Shown: positions 1-10,846 of the stretch, piece after piece | How positions within the stretch are numbered: the stretch's first letter is position 1 | How the letters are laid out: every line of letters starts with the position of its first letter | Assembly: GCA_050084985.1 (NCBI GenBank) | Contig: JBITNC010000001.1 | Location: 159,030,001-159,094,000, forward strand | Direction of reading: 5' to 3' | DNA: 64,000 nucleotides | Origin: Nageia nagi | Taxonomy: Eukaryota > Pinophyta | Notes under the pieces: model-generated | Database searches by the model: none | Told to the model about the DNA's origin: nothing | The model's input: the letters and a program-made list of their open reading frames with translations, nothing else | Program-made: the position numbers and the translations under genes

Positions 1-51
1 TAAAAAAACTTGGATCTTAAAAAGTGGGATGTGACATATGGTATCAAAGTC
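1..51 (+). mobile_element. 3' end of an LTR plus primer-binding site
   Basis: The window opens inside an LTR. A stretch ending GGGATGTGACA (about 26-36) is followed after two bases by TGGTATCAAAGTC (39-51), close to the plant initiator-tRNA-Met primer-binding site TGGTATCAGAGC. The same LTR ending occurs at 47379. The rest of the LTR lies outside the window. Its start would be expected to mirror the end (TGTCACATCCC-like), but that is inference. Confidence 0.5.
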
Positions 52-2332
52 GAATTTGGCTCATTTGGAACATTGGAAGTGGAACCACTGCTTCTTGCCT
101 TCATCTTAAAAGAAAAAAACTAAAATAAGATTACACTAAGGTGCAAGTAACCAAGGTAGGGAACGAACTTACTTTTAGAAAAATAACTCCTTAATGAAAA
201 ATTTATATCAGTCACTTTTGTGTGTATGAAAAATCTTGAGGATGAACAATTTAGTTCCTCATCTTGAAAAATTAACTAAAATGAATGCAAATCCTATAGA
301 TGAGGAAGGGAATAAAACTTAAAAATGGTCAATTTTTCTTTATGGGAAGGGACTTATACAAAACTAAAATGATTAAGATATGCAATTACCTTATTAATAG
401 TGAAAAATCAAACAAAAGCCCTTTGAGGTTAAATTAAGGATGATATACATATAAAACTTGATTGATATTACCCTAATATAAAGTTAACTATATAGGAATG
501 ATAAAAAAGGGAAACTTAAAGGATTTATATATTAAACCATGATGCTTCTTTGAGCAAGATAAATCAATGAAATGAAGAATCAATAAAATATTCTAGAAAG
601 CATCCATGATACCATAGTTTGAGAAGGGACAAACATAATATAAATTAATGGAGTTCTTTTACAAGAATAAGAGATATCTAAAAAGTTGGTAAATAATGAG
701 AAAGAAGAGTGTATGATGTTTACAGAGAGATACCTACCTCTAGAAGAGCAAAAGAGAAGGTAAATTGCTAGGAGCGACAAATATTCACTTGAGATAAGAA
801 ACTAAGCGATGTATGAAATTAGCAACCCTAAGCATGGAGATGAAGTCATTTTTAATGAATATATATTAGAAAAAATTGGATACTATCACTATTGGTCATA
901 TAATGAATCCAAAGTAGAAAACAAATAAGCTACAAATTTGGATTCTTGCTACCTATTGATGAAAATCCAATTCATCACACTTTGTTAAGTATTAAAGAGA
1001 AGAACCTTCAAGTTATGGTGGAAATATTGACCTAAATGGTGCCAATATAGATATGGATGAACTTAGATACATTGAGTGAATTCAATTTATATTAGATTCT
1101 CCTTGATGATGATAATGTAAAAGGCATTACCAAATTTTGGTCAAATTAGTGTTGAAGGTAAATGATGTTTAAGATATTTTTTTATAATAAATGAAGATTT
1201 GAAGGATTGTATTCAGAATGGTCAAAGATATTGAGATTATCAAATAAATTATTTTTTTGTTCTTAAATTTTGTGATAATTATAATTGAAGGTACTTATAG
1301 TTGCTAATAAAGTTTTACCCATAGAAATATGGAATATCTTATTACACTAGAGAAAAAGGTATTTAAATGAAATATATTAATAATAAGGACTACTTCTAAG
1401 TATGCCTTGAATGATGAATCGTGTGGATCAATATAATTAACTTTAATATGTGATAAGTGTATGCATGTAATCCATGAATTGGTGAAGGATGACTACCTTG
1501 TTTAGCTAATAAGTGAGTTGGTAGAACCACTCCCAAGGAAACTTATTTTCGAATAAAACATAGGATAAAATCCCCCCTTGAATGATTGAGTGGATAAGTT
1601 TGGCCTACGTATTTGCTTATCAAGGATGATTTTAAGTTTTTTTTAGAGGTAAAGGAATAATTCTTCTTATTAATTTAGAAATTATGAGAAATAATACTTA
1701 AGGTTAAGGAGGATAATCTTTAGAGAAATATCAACTATTGAGGGATCAATATAGTATCCAACTTGAGAAATGGAAATAAAGGAACCTTAAAAGTATACTA
1801 TTTTTAGCTAAAACAATCTTGAGGGATGTCCATGTATACGTATAGGTAAAAGTGAAATCAATAGATGATGAATATGAGATGGTCTTATTAAAGGGAAAGG
1901 AGAAAAAAAGTATTCTTTCCCTAGAAATTTATTGAAAATATTAGCTCTTTAGCACTTTACCAATTCAACCTTTGAGGAGGAATGTTGGGATTTAGTAAGA
2001 GTGATAAATTGCAAGATAGGAAGGTTTTAGCAACCTTCACCATGACTTTCACTCATCAAGGAGGATCGTGAAATCCCAAATCAAAGAGGTCTTCTCAATA
2101 TGTGATTATTGGTTAGACCTAAACAAAATATATGCAACTAAAAATAAGAAATATTTGTGAAAATAATGTTATTTTCATTGAATATATCGATAATATATCT
2201 TTTGTATGACATTTGTATGAATTTGCACTAAGGAGTATGAAAAGTATTGAGTTGCTTACATAAAATCATATTTATATATTTCCATGAGATTTGAGATTAA
2301 AATATAATATATTAAACATAAAAAAATAAGGG
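52..2332 (+). other. Decayed LTR-retroelement interior, no gene
   Basis: About 2.3 kb of AT-rich sequence with coding-like purine bias but stops in every frame; I recognise no gag or pol motif. Near its end a purine run (gaggaggaa, 1974-1982) directly precedes TGTTGGGATTTAG (1983), which looks like a polypurine tract and an LTR start. The stretch 1860-2110 is a diverged copy of 11670-11895, which has the same purine-run-plus-TGTTGG arrangement at 11783. The sequence is interrupted at 2337 by the LTR element described next and probably continues at 10847. Confidence 0.4.
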
Positions 2333-2337
2333 AGGAC

Positions 2338-3861
2338 TATTAGAATGTGTAATGTAATATTGTGGATTAATATTTCTTTTTATGTAACCACTTAAACACT
2401 TAAAGTATCTCTAGATACCTTTAAGTATTTAGTGAATAAAATATTGTGGAACCTTAACCTTACCCTTAAGTAAAAGGATGGTTAAAGGGAGGATTTTTCC
2501 CTATAACTAGAGGGCATCCCCTCTTGTAAAATCACTCAATATTGAAGCAAAGTTATGCTCTAGGATTAGTCTTAGGAGAGGAAGAATTAGCTTTTGTAAG
2601 AAAGTGCATTTTTGAGTATTGAGATATTAGTTAGTGGATGTACTCCCAAGGAGGAGGAACCACTTTACATTTGTTTTCAATTTGTGGGAATGGATATTGT
2701 TATTTATACTTTTGGGTGAAAGCAAGAAGTTGGGTCCACTTCAAGGGAAAGTAGGGAAAATTTGCTAAGTACAAACTTGAAGTAAAAAAAATCAGGATCT
2801 CGATTTAGGTTCAACACCCAATAAATATCAGGATCCTGATATTTAAAGCAAAAATAAGTACAAATATTGAACCCCAAACCTAAATCAATATCTCAATTTT
2901 AATTCATTAATATTGAGATCCTAATATTTGAATCTACAATTTCACCTCAAATTTAGGCTCAAAACCTTAGCTTGGTGAACCAACACTTAGCCATGGACTT
3001 GCAAGTATATGTTCATGGCAACTTTAATGGAAAATCTCAACTTCATGCATACATTTGATAGAGTTTTTGGTAGAATTTTTCATGAAATTAAAACCCATTA
3101 TATATTAAAGAGTGTATACTTCAAATATATAATTTGTTTTAAAATTGGATAAAATTTTATATTTTTTAATTATTTTTTAGTAAATATGGTTCATATGCTT
3201 GAAATATGAGGGTCTCGTATTTTCTTAATAAGTTTTTTTTGGGAAATTTATGAAAATAAATAATACAGGGACAAGCTTCATAGAATTCTCTATAATAATA
3301 ATAAAATTTTGAAAAAAGATTAAGTAGATTAAATTATGGTGGACAGACACAAGCACTTTTTGAAACCACAAACATGCCCAGTACAAAATTAATAAAAAAA
3401 TATTAAGTCAAAAATTATGAAAAAATATCTAGGATAAGCTCCAATGTGTTAGGTATCATTTCCTAAAAGGATTTTAAAAAATACCTTGATATTAGTCAAA
3501 TTATGGTGGATGGACACTTGCATGGTATGGTCTAAAAATAATTTTTTAAAAAAAGTGGTTTTTATTCATCCTATTGAATTTTAAATTCTATATCTGGGTA
3601 TTGGAAAAAGTTATATATTTGAAAACTAGACTCTGAGCACTACATTTTCACTATTATGATCTTTTTCATGATTCCATGTCTAAGTGCTTTAATTTTTAAG
3701 ATCAATCATACCTAAACTTGAAAATAAAGGAAAATACTTCCACTTTTTGGCTTTAAAGTGGACCCAACTTCTTGCACCCACCCTTTTGTTATATTAGTTT
3801 AGAGAGCCTTTTTGAGATTTTGGTAGATTAGGAATTTATTTAAAAAGGATTAAATTCATCA
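2338..3861 (+). repeat. 5' LTR, interrupted
   Basis: Left LTR of the 2338-10841 element. It aligns throughout with 10392-10841 and less closely with the solo LTR at 43483-43986. Shared landmarks are the block around CTTAAAGTATCTCTAGATACC, a CCCTATAA(A/C)TAGA TATA-like segment, and TTAGTTAGTGGA. The alignment breaks at 2714 and resumes at 3784 because a separate inverted-repeat element sits inside. Confidence 0.82.
2714..3783. mobile_element. 1.07-kb terminal-inverted-repeat element inside the LTR
   Basis: The ends are inverted repeats of 28 bases: both begin GGGTG, differ at three bases, then share GCAAGAAGTTGGGTCCACTT exactly (2714-2741 against the reverse complement of 3756-3783). CTTTT flanks the element on both sides (2709-2713 and 3783-3787, one C shared with the terminus), while the uninterrupted sister LTR at about 10755 has a single CTTTT, which gives the empty site directly. 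No ORF is present. The interior has several palindromic copies of an ATCAGGATC-type motif, including a perfect 24-base palindrome at 2822-2845. It is a non-autonomous DNA transposon (MITE-like); I cannot place the superfamily. Confidence 0.8.
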
Positions 3862-3863
3862 AG

Positions 3864-3876
3864 TGTTATCAAAGCC
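3864..3876 (+). promoter_or_regulatory. Primer-binding site (initiator tRNA-Met type)
   Basis: TGTTATCAAAGCC begins two bases after the LTR end at 3861 and differs from the common plant site TGGTATCAGAGCC at two positions. This is where reverse transcription of the 2338-10841 element would have been primed. Confidence 0.65.
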
Positions 3877-5767
3877 ATCTTGGAGGCTCCTTTTTCACCA
3901 TCTTGGAGTTCATTCCTACATCCTTGTTGAGGTAACATTAAGTGAAAGTATAATCTCCTACCTTCTTGTTTTGTTGATTTTGGATTATTTTATTATGAAA
4001 CTTAACAAATAGATTCTAGTTTTTAAAACTTTGTTTCAAATGACAATCTATTGTTGTTATGCCATTTGTATATACTAACATTGTTTATATATTAGTTGCA
4101 ATTTTGTTGAGGATATTTTTGCTTAAAAATATATTGTTGTTACAATTTTATTTGCTAACCTTTTAAGGTATTTGTAAGATTTTTTTATCAATTTTTTTAC
4201 CTAATATGTAAAAACAATATATTAGAAGCATTTAACTAAGTTTGCAATTTTTTTTACATTAGTTTGTTAATCTACAAAAATTGCAAATTTTTTTAACAAA
4301 ATTGATTATAATTTTTTTTAAACACTTCATTTTTAAAGGTGTGTTCAACCCATGTAATTTTTTGGTTATAAAAATTTACAATTTTTTTTTAAACATAATG
4401 AAAATTGCAATTTTTTTGCAAATCAAGAAAAGGTGGGAAACTTGTTACAATCATTGCTAAAATTTTGTGTAAGTTTGGTTAAAAGGGTAATAATTTTTTT
4501 TTGACATTATTAAGTAAATATATTTGCTAAAACCATTTGCAATTTTTTTCTATATTAAAATAAAAAAAGAATTTTTTTATATATATTTTTATTTAAAAAC
4601 AAATCTAGGCATAGGCCCCATGCCCTTTGGGGCTATGCTAGCTTGATCATAGATCGTGCTTCCTTTAGGGCTACACTATCCTGACCATAAGTTGCACACC
4701 CATTAGGGCTATGCTAGCTAGCCAAAGGCTACATGCCCCCTTTGGGGTTGTGTTAGCCTAGCCAAAGGCCACTGGTTGTGCACCCCCTTAAATCTTTGCT
4801 ATTACTTAAAAATGAATTCATGCAATATTATCTATTACTTAAAAATGAATTCATGGAATTTTGTAAAGAGGTCCTTTTGGGGTTGTAACAAAACCCATTG
4901 GACACTCCTATTTTTTTGGATGATGAATCATATGGATGATTAGGTTTTGTTCGTTGAATGATGTTTCATTTTTAGCACTTTACTTCATGTTATGTACATT
5001 TGCTTATTTTTTGTAAAATACACAAAAATTGAAAGTGCAACTCCCTAAAATGAATACATTCACACATTTTATTCTACAACATGACTTGTTTGGGGATCCA
5101 CGAGGTGAGGAAAATGTAGACTAGAGCCTTTTAGTTTGTCGATCCAAGTTTCAAAAAGTTTGTACTTTTTAATTACCCCTAATTCCTATGTTGGTCTAGA
5201 TATAACTCCATATAGGTGGATAGGCATGTGTGTAGTGATACCACATGTCTTCCCATCCATTCAAGGATTATCCTTATAATCTAGGAGGACAACTTGAAAC
5301 CTAATCAAGATAATAATTTGGTCAATCTAACATACATCACAACCTTACAAAATAGCTAGTACTCCTCTGTATGAGAGTATATTGCTAACGACCTAGGCTC
5401 CACCTTGTAGGCATCCAAGTGAAGGCCTAATTTATGAGAAAACAATCTCAACTATACCCCTCTCGAATGTTATATGGTGATGTTAAAATGTTGGATGTAT
5501 GGATATTTGATTTGATTTTGCACATGTTGATTATATTTTCTCATGTATTGGTTTGCAAATGAATAAAGATTAATTTTGCAACTGTTTTGTGTAAATGATC
5601 ATTTTTTGGAAGTTTAGAATACTTCATAAGAATGAATAATAATTTTTAAAATAAGTTTACAAGGATTATGATAGAAATATGCACAATAGTATATACACTT
5701 GTGAAATTTTCTTATATCCTTGGTTGGATGAAAACTTTTGCTAAATTATGAAAGTACACTTGTTGAT
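3877..5767. other. Gene-free interior of the LTR element with short tandem repeats
   Basis: AT-rich leader with long T runs and a recurring gcaattttttt motif (about 4240-4560). At 4621-4786 there is a GC-richer block of about four tandem copies of a roughly 38-bp unit built on TTTGGGGCTATGCTAGC. A 33-bp direct duplication (TATTACTTAAAAATGAATTC...) follows at 4800 and 4833. I see nothing coding in 4870-5767. Confidence 0.5.
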
Positions 5768-6157
5768 AACCATAGTAAAAAATCTGATAGAGTGGTTAAA
5801 AAGGTTCACCTTTCTCCATAGTTGAAAATTTGATGGAGTGGTCAATAAGGTTTTCCTTTCTCCATGACTGAAAATTTAGAGTGGTTAAAAAGGTTCACCC
5901 TTCTTCATGACTAAAAATTTGATGGAGTGGTTAAAAAGGTTCACCCTTCTCCATAGTTGAAAATTCGATAAAGTGGTTAAAAAGGTTTGGCCTTCTCGAT
6001 GACTAAAAATTTGATAGAGTGGTTAAACAAGTTCACCCTTCTCCATGATTGAAATTTTTATGGAGTGGTTAAAAAGGTTCACCCTTCTCCATGATTAAAA
6101 ATTTGATATAGTGGTTTTCACTTCTCTATAATTGAAAAAGTTTACCTTATCATACAA
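5768..6157. repeat. 46-bp minisatellite, about 8 copies
   Basis: A tandem array whose GTGGT landmark falls at 5792, 5838, 5881, 5927, 5973, 6019, 6065 and 6111, giving periods of 46, 43, 46, 46, 46, 46 and 46 bases. The unit reads roughly TTTGATGGAGTGGTTAAAAA then GGTTCACCCTTCTCCATGA. Copies differ by scattered substitutions, so the array is not very recent. A smaller 45-bp duplication (ATATGCCA(T/A)TTTACTTCCAT) follows at 6159 and 6204. Confidence 0.88.
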
Positions 6158-6259
6158 TATATGCCATTTTACTTCCATTAGTAGGAATTTTATCCATTAT
6201 GGATATATGCCAATTTACTTCCATTACAAGGAAGTATATTATGCATTGACATAATTTGA

Positions 6260-8520
6260 ATCCATTTTAATGGATTAGTGCTATCTTCATCCATCATTTG
6301 CATCTTGACTAGTAGCATGATCAATCTGGCATTATTTATGACTTATGTTTATAAATAGAGAATTTGACTTATGGCTTTCTATAATTGAGACATGGTCAAG
6401 TTGACATTGGTAGTAAATTTTATCTTGGTGGCATATTAACATGGCATTTATTTGAAGGCTTTGGTATAGCTTCTAATCTTGTGATCAAAATTGAATTATA
6501 TTTGAAACCTCTCTCAAAGAATGGTGCATTAGTTGTTATACATAATGTAATGAATATGAATTTAGAAATTTATCAAATAAATGATTACTAGATAATCAAA
6601 CTAAATTGATACAATATGGAAGCAAGAGCAACATTCATTGATATTAGAAAAGTTCCATTGATATGCCCAAGTGGATAGTAAGACTAAGATTATGTAGAAG
6701 TGCTTGTGTGATTGGGAGAGTTGGAGTTAGAACTCTTAGGATCAGAGATAGGCAAACTGGGTTGATTGAATAGAGTAGTGTGTGTTAGTGGGTGGAAACA
6801 ATGCATGATGTTAAAAAATGGATAGTATACCCATTGATTCCCTTATTGTGCCAATTGAGAAATGAAAGTGGATTTGCAATGAAGATCGCATCGCCATAAA
6901 GTGTATGCAATGGTATAGGGATGATAGTACTCCAGGGGATGTAGTGCGATAGGACTTGCATAATGCAAAAAATGAAAAATAAAAGGATTCTAGAAACACT
7001 AAAGGATGATATTTTATCTCTAGTTTGGGTGATATATGAGGTCAGTAATAATACGTAGCTACTCAAGATTCTCTAAATGATGAATGAACCAAGTGGTCCA
7101 ATGATGAGGAATGCAAGGAATCTGTATGCAAACTAGATTTTGATGCAAAATGATCTATAGTGTGATACAACCATGAATACAACAATGAAGAACATCCCAT
7201 GGAATGTTGACACAAATATCATGAAAAATGATCATATCCATGACTATGGAAAAGGAGTTCGAACTCAATTAGGTTCTCTTAGATGGATTAAAAGTGATGG
7301 CGATCATAATAGAATGAGAGAAAGGAACATATAGGGATGCAAAATATCTAGATCATCAATCATAGATGGGAATGCATGAAGTAGATCAGGCACAAAAGCA
7401 TGAAGGACAAAGAGACAGGATGCTTGACTATTTGACTGAATGGTTAAGAAAACAAAGATACAATCACAACAGGAAAGATTAGAAGAGATAAGAATAATAA
7501 TTTTTTATTAAAAGGCAAGAGATTTACACTATTAAGCTAAAGTAGGTGGTGATTACAACACATTCAATGCATGGTATGGTGAATGGATGCTAGAATCAAA
7601 AGAGTTAGCATCATCTTTGGATGTGCTAAACTTTGACTTACCCAATTCTAAAAGCCTTTAATATGAGAGAGATAGAAATTGGAAGGAGAAAGGAAATCAG
7701 TGATGAAGAATCTAATGTTTTCCATGCCAAACAATGTGAAAAGAGTAAGTCGATGATAAATATAGACCATGCTGATGGACTACCCATGCAATAGTGAGTG
7801 GTTTGAAATTCTCTTGAGGATGAAGGGAAGGTAGATCGATACAAGGTATGAATTGTAAAAGATAGGGATTGAATGAGGTATAGATCATGATATGCCACAT
7901 CCAATCAGGTTGACTGAGAAAATGAAATAACATACAAACATGATCATCATGATTGAGATGAAGGATCATGAAAATTTTGAAATGATCTTCAAGGTACAAT
8001 GAAGAAATGCCAATAATTTTTCCAATAGGGCCTTAAGGGTGACAAAGGAGTGATGAGCTCATGTTGCATGGATGATTCAATGCATTATGTTATCTTGGAG
8101 ATTGCTTTAAAAGGTATGAAATTGAAAAAAGTCCATGAAGGATAATAGAGGACAATAGAGAAAAAGAATGCTATCCAAAAAGGTAAATGAAAATAGCCTG
8201 ATGAAAATAAGAGGATCACTTAAGGCTATTTATAATGGGAGAAACATGATGTGGTCAAATAGATATAATTGTGATAATGATAGATGAAGAAAAGGAACCT
8301 TTGGGAAAACAGATCCATGGAGATAAAAATCTTGCAATTTCATGTTGATAAATTGATTATGCTTTGAATAGATGTCATATGCATAGTGACCTATTAGGGA
8401 TGCAATGATGGTAATAATAATGAGACATGTGATGATTAGGTGAATGTGGTATCACTGTGCTATCTCTTTCGCTCATCTCGATTATTAATAGGATAATTTG
8501 GTCATGAATAATATATTAAT
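6260..8520. other. Unassigned interior sequence, no supported gene
   Basis: Purine-rich, coding-like on the plus strand but broken by stops. The longest plus-strand frame (6385-6591, 68 codons) and minus-strand frames near 6785-7066 and 7638-7999 match no family I know and have no initiation context, so I do not call them genes. Confidence 0.4.
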
Positions 8521-8525
8521 CGATC

Positions 8526-9182
8526 ATGGATCCCATAAAGAATTTGGTCATAAATATGGGGAGAGCTCCCTTGAATTCCAGTGAGGAGATGAATGTATGG
8601 GTAGACTTAGATAATGCCTACCTACACCATGAACTAGCTACGAAAAAGGTGGAGATGGAGATAATATCTCAAAAATACAACATAATGAGAAGGGAAAAGT
8701 TTGTATGCATATAGTATTGAAAAGAATGGATGGCTGAGTAAAATGAAATGCTAGCAGAGAAGAATATGTGGGAAAAATAAGTAAAAGAGGAAGAGATAAA
8801 AATTAGGTGCAAAGCTAGCAATAACTGCTACAAGATGCGATGATTCAAATAAAATTGGAAGATAAGGGCACCCATGTATGAGGATATCCTTCAACACTAT
8901 GGTATTTACATTCCAAAGGCAATGATAGATGTCATGGAATCAATTGAACCTTTTGTGGGTCCTAAAGAAGAATAGGTTCCATAGACTCAAGTTGATGCAA
9001 GAAGAAGACTCTAGTCTGGACTAGACATGGCACCTCATGACATAGAGAGATAAATGTCATGATATGGATGGATGAGTGTATGGATTCACCATTGTAATAT
9101 GTATAAGGGCATCTTTGATGACTCAAAATTAATCTCAAATCCAAGCACCTTATATTAGGGAGAAAGGTTTGATGAAACAACT
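8526..9182 (+). pseudogene. Broken coding-like remnant of unknown identity
   Basis: A frame opens at 8526 with 62 codons, charged and helix-prone with heptad-like spacing (possible coiled coil). After stops and a shift, coding-like text continues to about 9180, including segments readable as YGIYIPKAMIDVMESIEPF and MAPHDIER. The conserved-looking phrases suggest real protein ancestry. I do not recognise the family and see no RT, protease or integrase motif. Its place inside a pol-less LTR element suggests captured sequence or a gag-like protein diverged beyond recognition. Identity is unknown. Confidence 0.35.
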
Positions 9183-9394
9183 GTAGCTCTATCCATTTAA
9201 CTTTGACTCTCTTGATTTATTCACTAGACCACCTAAGAAACTATGTTGTGCACACTTTGAAAGTTTCTTGTGGTTAGTGAAGTTGTCCTCAAGGGGGAGT
9301 GAAGTTTGAATTCTTGTGTTTAATTCATGTTTGTGATGATAACTTCATCTCTGAGAAGATAATTTTATGTATAGTGTTGATCTTTATGTACACA

Positions 9395-9950
9395 TTCATG
9401 CTTAGTTTATTCTATGTGAGGCACTATCATACATTTTTTGAGCATATTATGTACACCTTCATGGTTACTTTGCTCTATGTGAGGAATTATTTTATATTTT
9501 TTTATCATATTATGAATACTTTCATGGTTAGTTCACTCTATGTGAGGAACTATGTTTTATCAAATGATATACACTTTCATGTTTAGTTCGCTCTATGTAA
9601 GAAACTCATGGTACATTTTTGTTTTTGTTAGCACTATTTTAGTTATCACTATGTGAAGAATTAGTATGTGCATTTTGATACTAGTTGGTTATCCATATGT
9701 GAGGAACTTGTATGCACTTATGCTTTATTTTTAAGTAGATGATGTACATGTTCATGGTTAGTTCACTTTATGTGAGGAACTCATGGTAGATTTTGGCTTC
9801 TATTAGCACTATTTTAGTTATCACTATGTGAGGTATCAATATGTGCATTTTGGTACTTTTTGGTTATTTATATATGAGGAAATTTTATGTGCTTATACTA
9901 TATTTTTTATGTTTATTAATACATATTTTATATATATAGCATATGACTAT
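9395..9950. repeat. Nested direct repeats on a CTATGTGAGGAAC core
   Basis: A motif close to TTCACTCTATGTGAGGAACT recurs about eight times between 9400 and 9890. On top of it is a larger duplication of about 175 bp: ACTCATGGTA at 9604 and again at 9779, each followed by a TTAGCACTATTTTAGTTATC block and a TATGTGCATTTTG block. The remainder to 10382 is AT-rich with no gene. Confidence 0.7.
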
Positions 9951-10382
9951 GAGTATTGACTTAGCATCTTTGTGATGAATTATAGTGCACCATTGATAAA
10001 TTTATGGATGACATTACTTGGTTCATTTAATTATGTTGATGTGAATGTTGATATGATGCATATGATTGATCTTATTTATGAGTTGCTTGTAACTTGTAGG
10101 TTTCTTTGTGACATTGCAAGTTACTTACTTCAAGTGGGAAGGCTCATGTAGGCTCACATGTCAACTTATTTTTGATTGACTACTTAGTATAGTGAAACTA
10201 GTTGTGGTTATTGATTGTATTGTAAACTATTTTGTCAAATGGTAAAGTAGTCAATTTGAAACCAAGATCTCAAATATTTTTCAAAGATGTAAATGTTCTC
10301 ATTTCCACTTGTATTTTTATGGAGAATAACTCTCTCTTACTCTCTTTCTTATTTCTTCTATGCTCTATCCTAATATTGCATT

Positions 10383-10391
10383 AAGGGGGAG
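10383..10391 (+). promoter_or_regulatory. Polypurine tract
   Basis: aagggggag directly abuts the 3' LTR start at 10392. This is the expected plus-strand primer for the 2338-10841 element. Confidence 0.65.
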
Positions 10392-10841
10392 TTTTAGAAT
10401 ATGTAATGTACTATTATGGAATAATATTTATTTTTATGTAACCACTTAAATATTTAAAGTATCTATAGATACCTTTAAGTGTTTAGTGAATAAAATATTG
10501 TGAAAACTTAACCTTACCCTTGAGTAAAAAGGTGGTTAAAGGGAGGGATTTTCCCTATAAATAGAGGGTCTCCACTCTTGTAAAATCACTCAAGATTAAA
10601 GAAAATTTATGCTATAGGACTAGTATTAGGAGAGAAAGAATGAGGTTTTATAAGAGAGTGCATTTTTAGTATTGAGATCTTAGTTAGTGGACGTACTCCC
10701 AAGGAGGGAGGAACTACTTTACATTTGCATTCAATTTGTAGGAATGGCTATTTTTCTTTATACTTTTGTTATATTGGTTTAGAGAGCCTTCTTGATATCT
10801 AGGTAGATTAGCAATTTATTAAAAAAGGATTAAATTCATCA
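10392..10841 (+). repeat. 3' LTR
   Basis: 450 bp, homologous along its full length to 2338-3861 minus the inserted element. It ends ATTCATCA at 10841 and is followed by the target duplication AGGAC. It contains a CCCTATAAATAGAG promoter-like box at about 10551 and the block TTAGTTAGTGGACG near 10681. Confidence 0.82.
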
Positions 10842-10846
10842 AGGAC

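Larger units (their letters stand above)
2338..10841 (+). mobile_element. LTR retrotransposon without recognisable pol, TSD AGGAC
   Basis: An 8.5-kb element. The target duplication AGGAC lies at 2333-2337 and 10842-10846. The 5' LTR (2338-3861, split by a later insertion) and the 3' LTR (10392-10841) are about 449 and 450 bp once the insertion is removed, and both end TTCATCA. A primer-binding site follows the 5' LTR and the purine tract aagggggag precedes the 3' LTR. In 6.5 kb of interior I find no protease, RT, RNase H or integrase motif on either strand, only repeats and one coding-like remnant. It resembles a large non-autonomous derivative that would depend on enzymes from another element. 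The first LTR dinucleotide has decayed from TG (TA at 2338, TT at 10392), so it is old. Confidence 0.8.

Noticed and set aside
5768-6157. The 46-bp array as a CRISPR array
   Set aside because: Units abut with no unique spacers, and the context is a plant LTR element.
6785-7999. Minus-strand frames of 60-95 codons as genes
   Set aside because: Low-complexity, hydrophobic, no family resemblance, overlapping one another; they look like mirror frames of purine-rich plus-strand sequence.
9291-10380. A purine run aagggggag followed by TGAAG, and a CA at 10380, suggested a separate 1.08-kb LTR
   Set aside because: The stretch lies wholly inside the AGGAC-flanked element, has no partner copy and no duplication of its own; its repeats explain it better.
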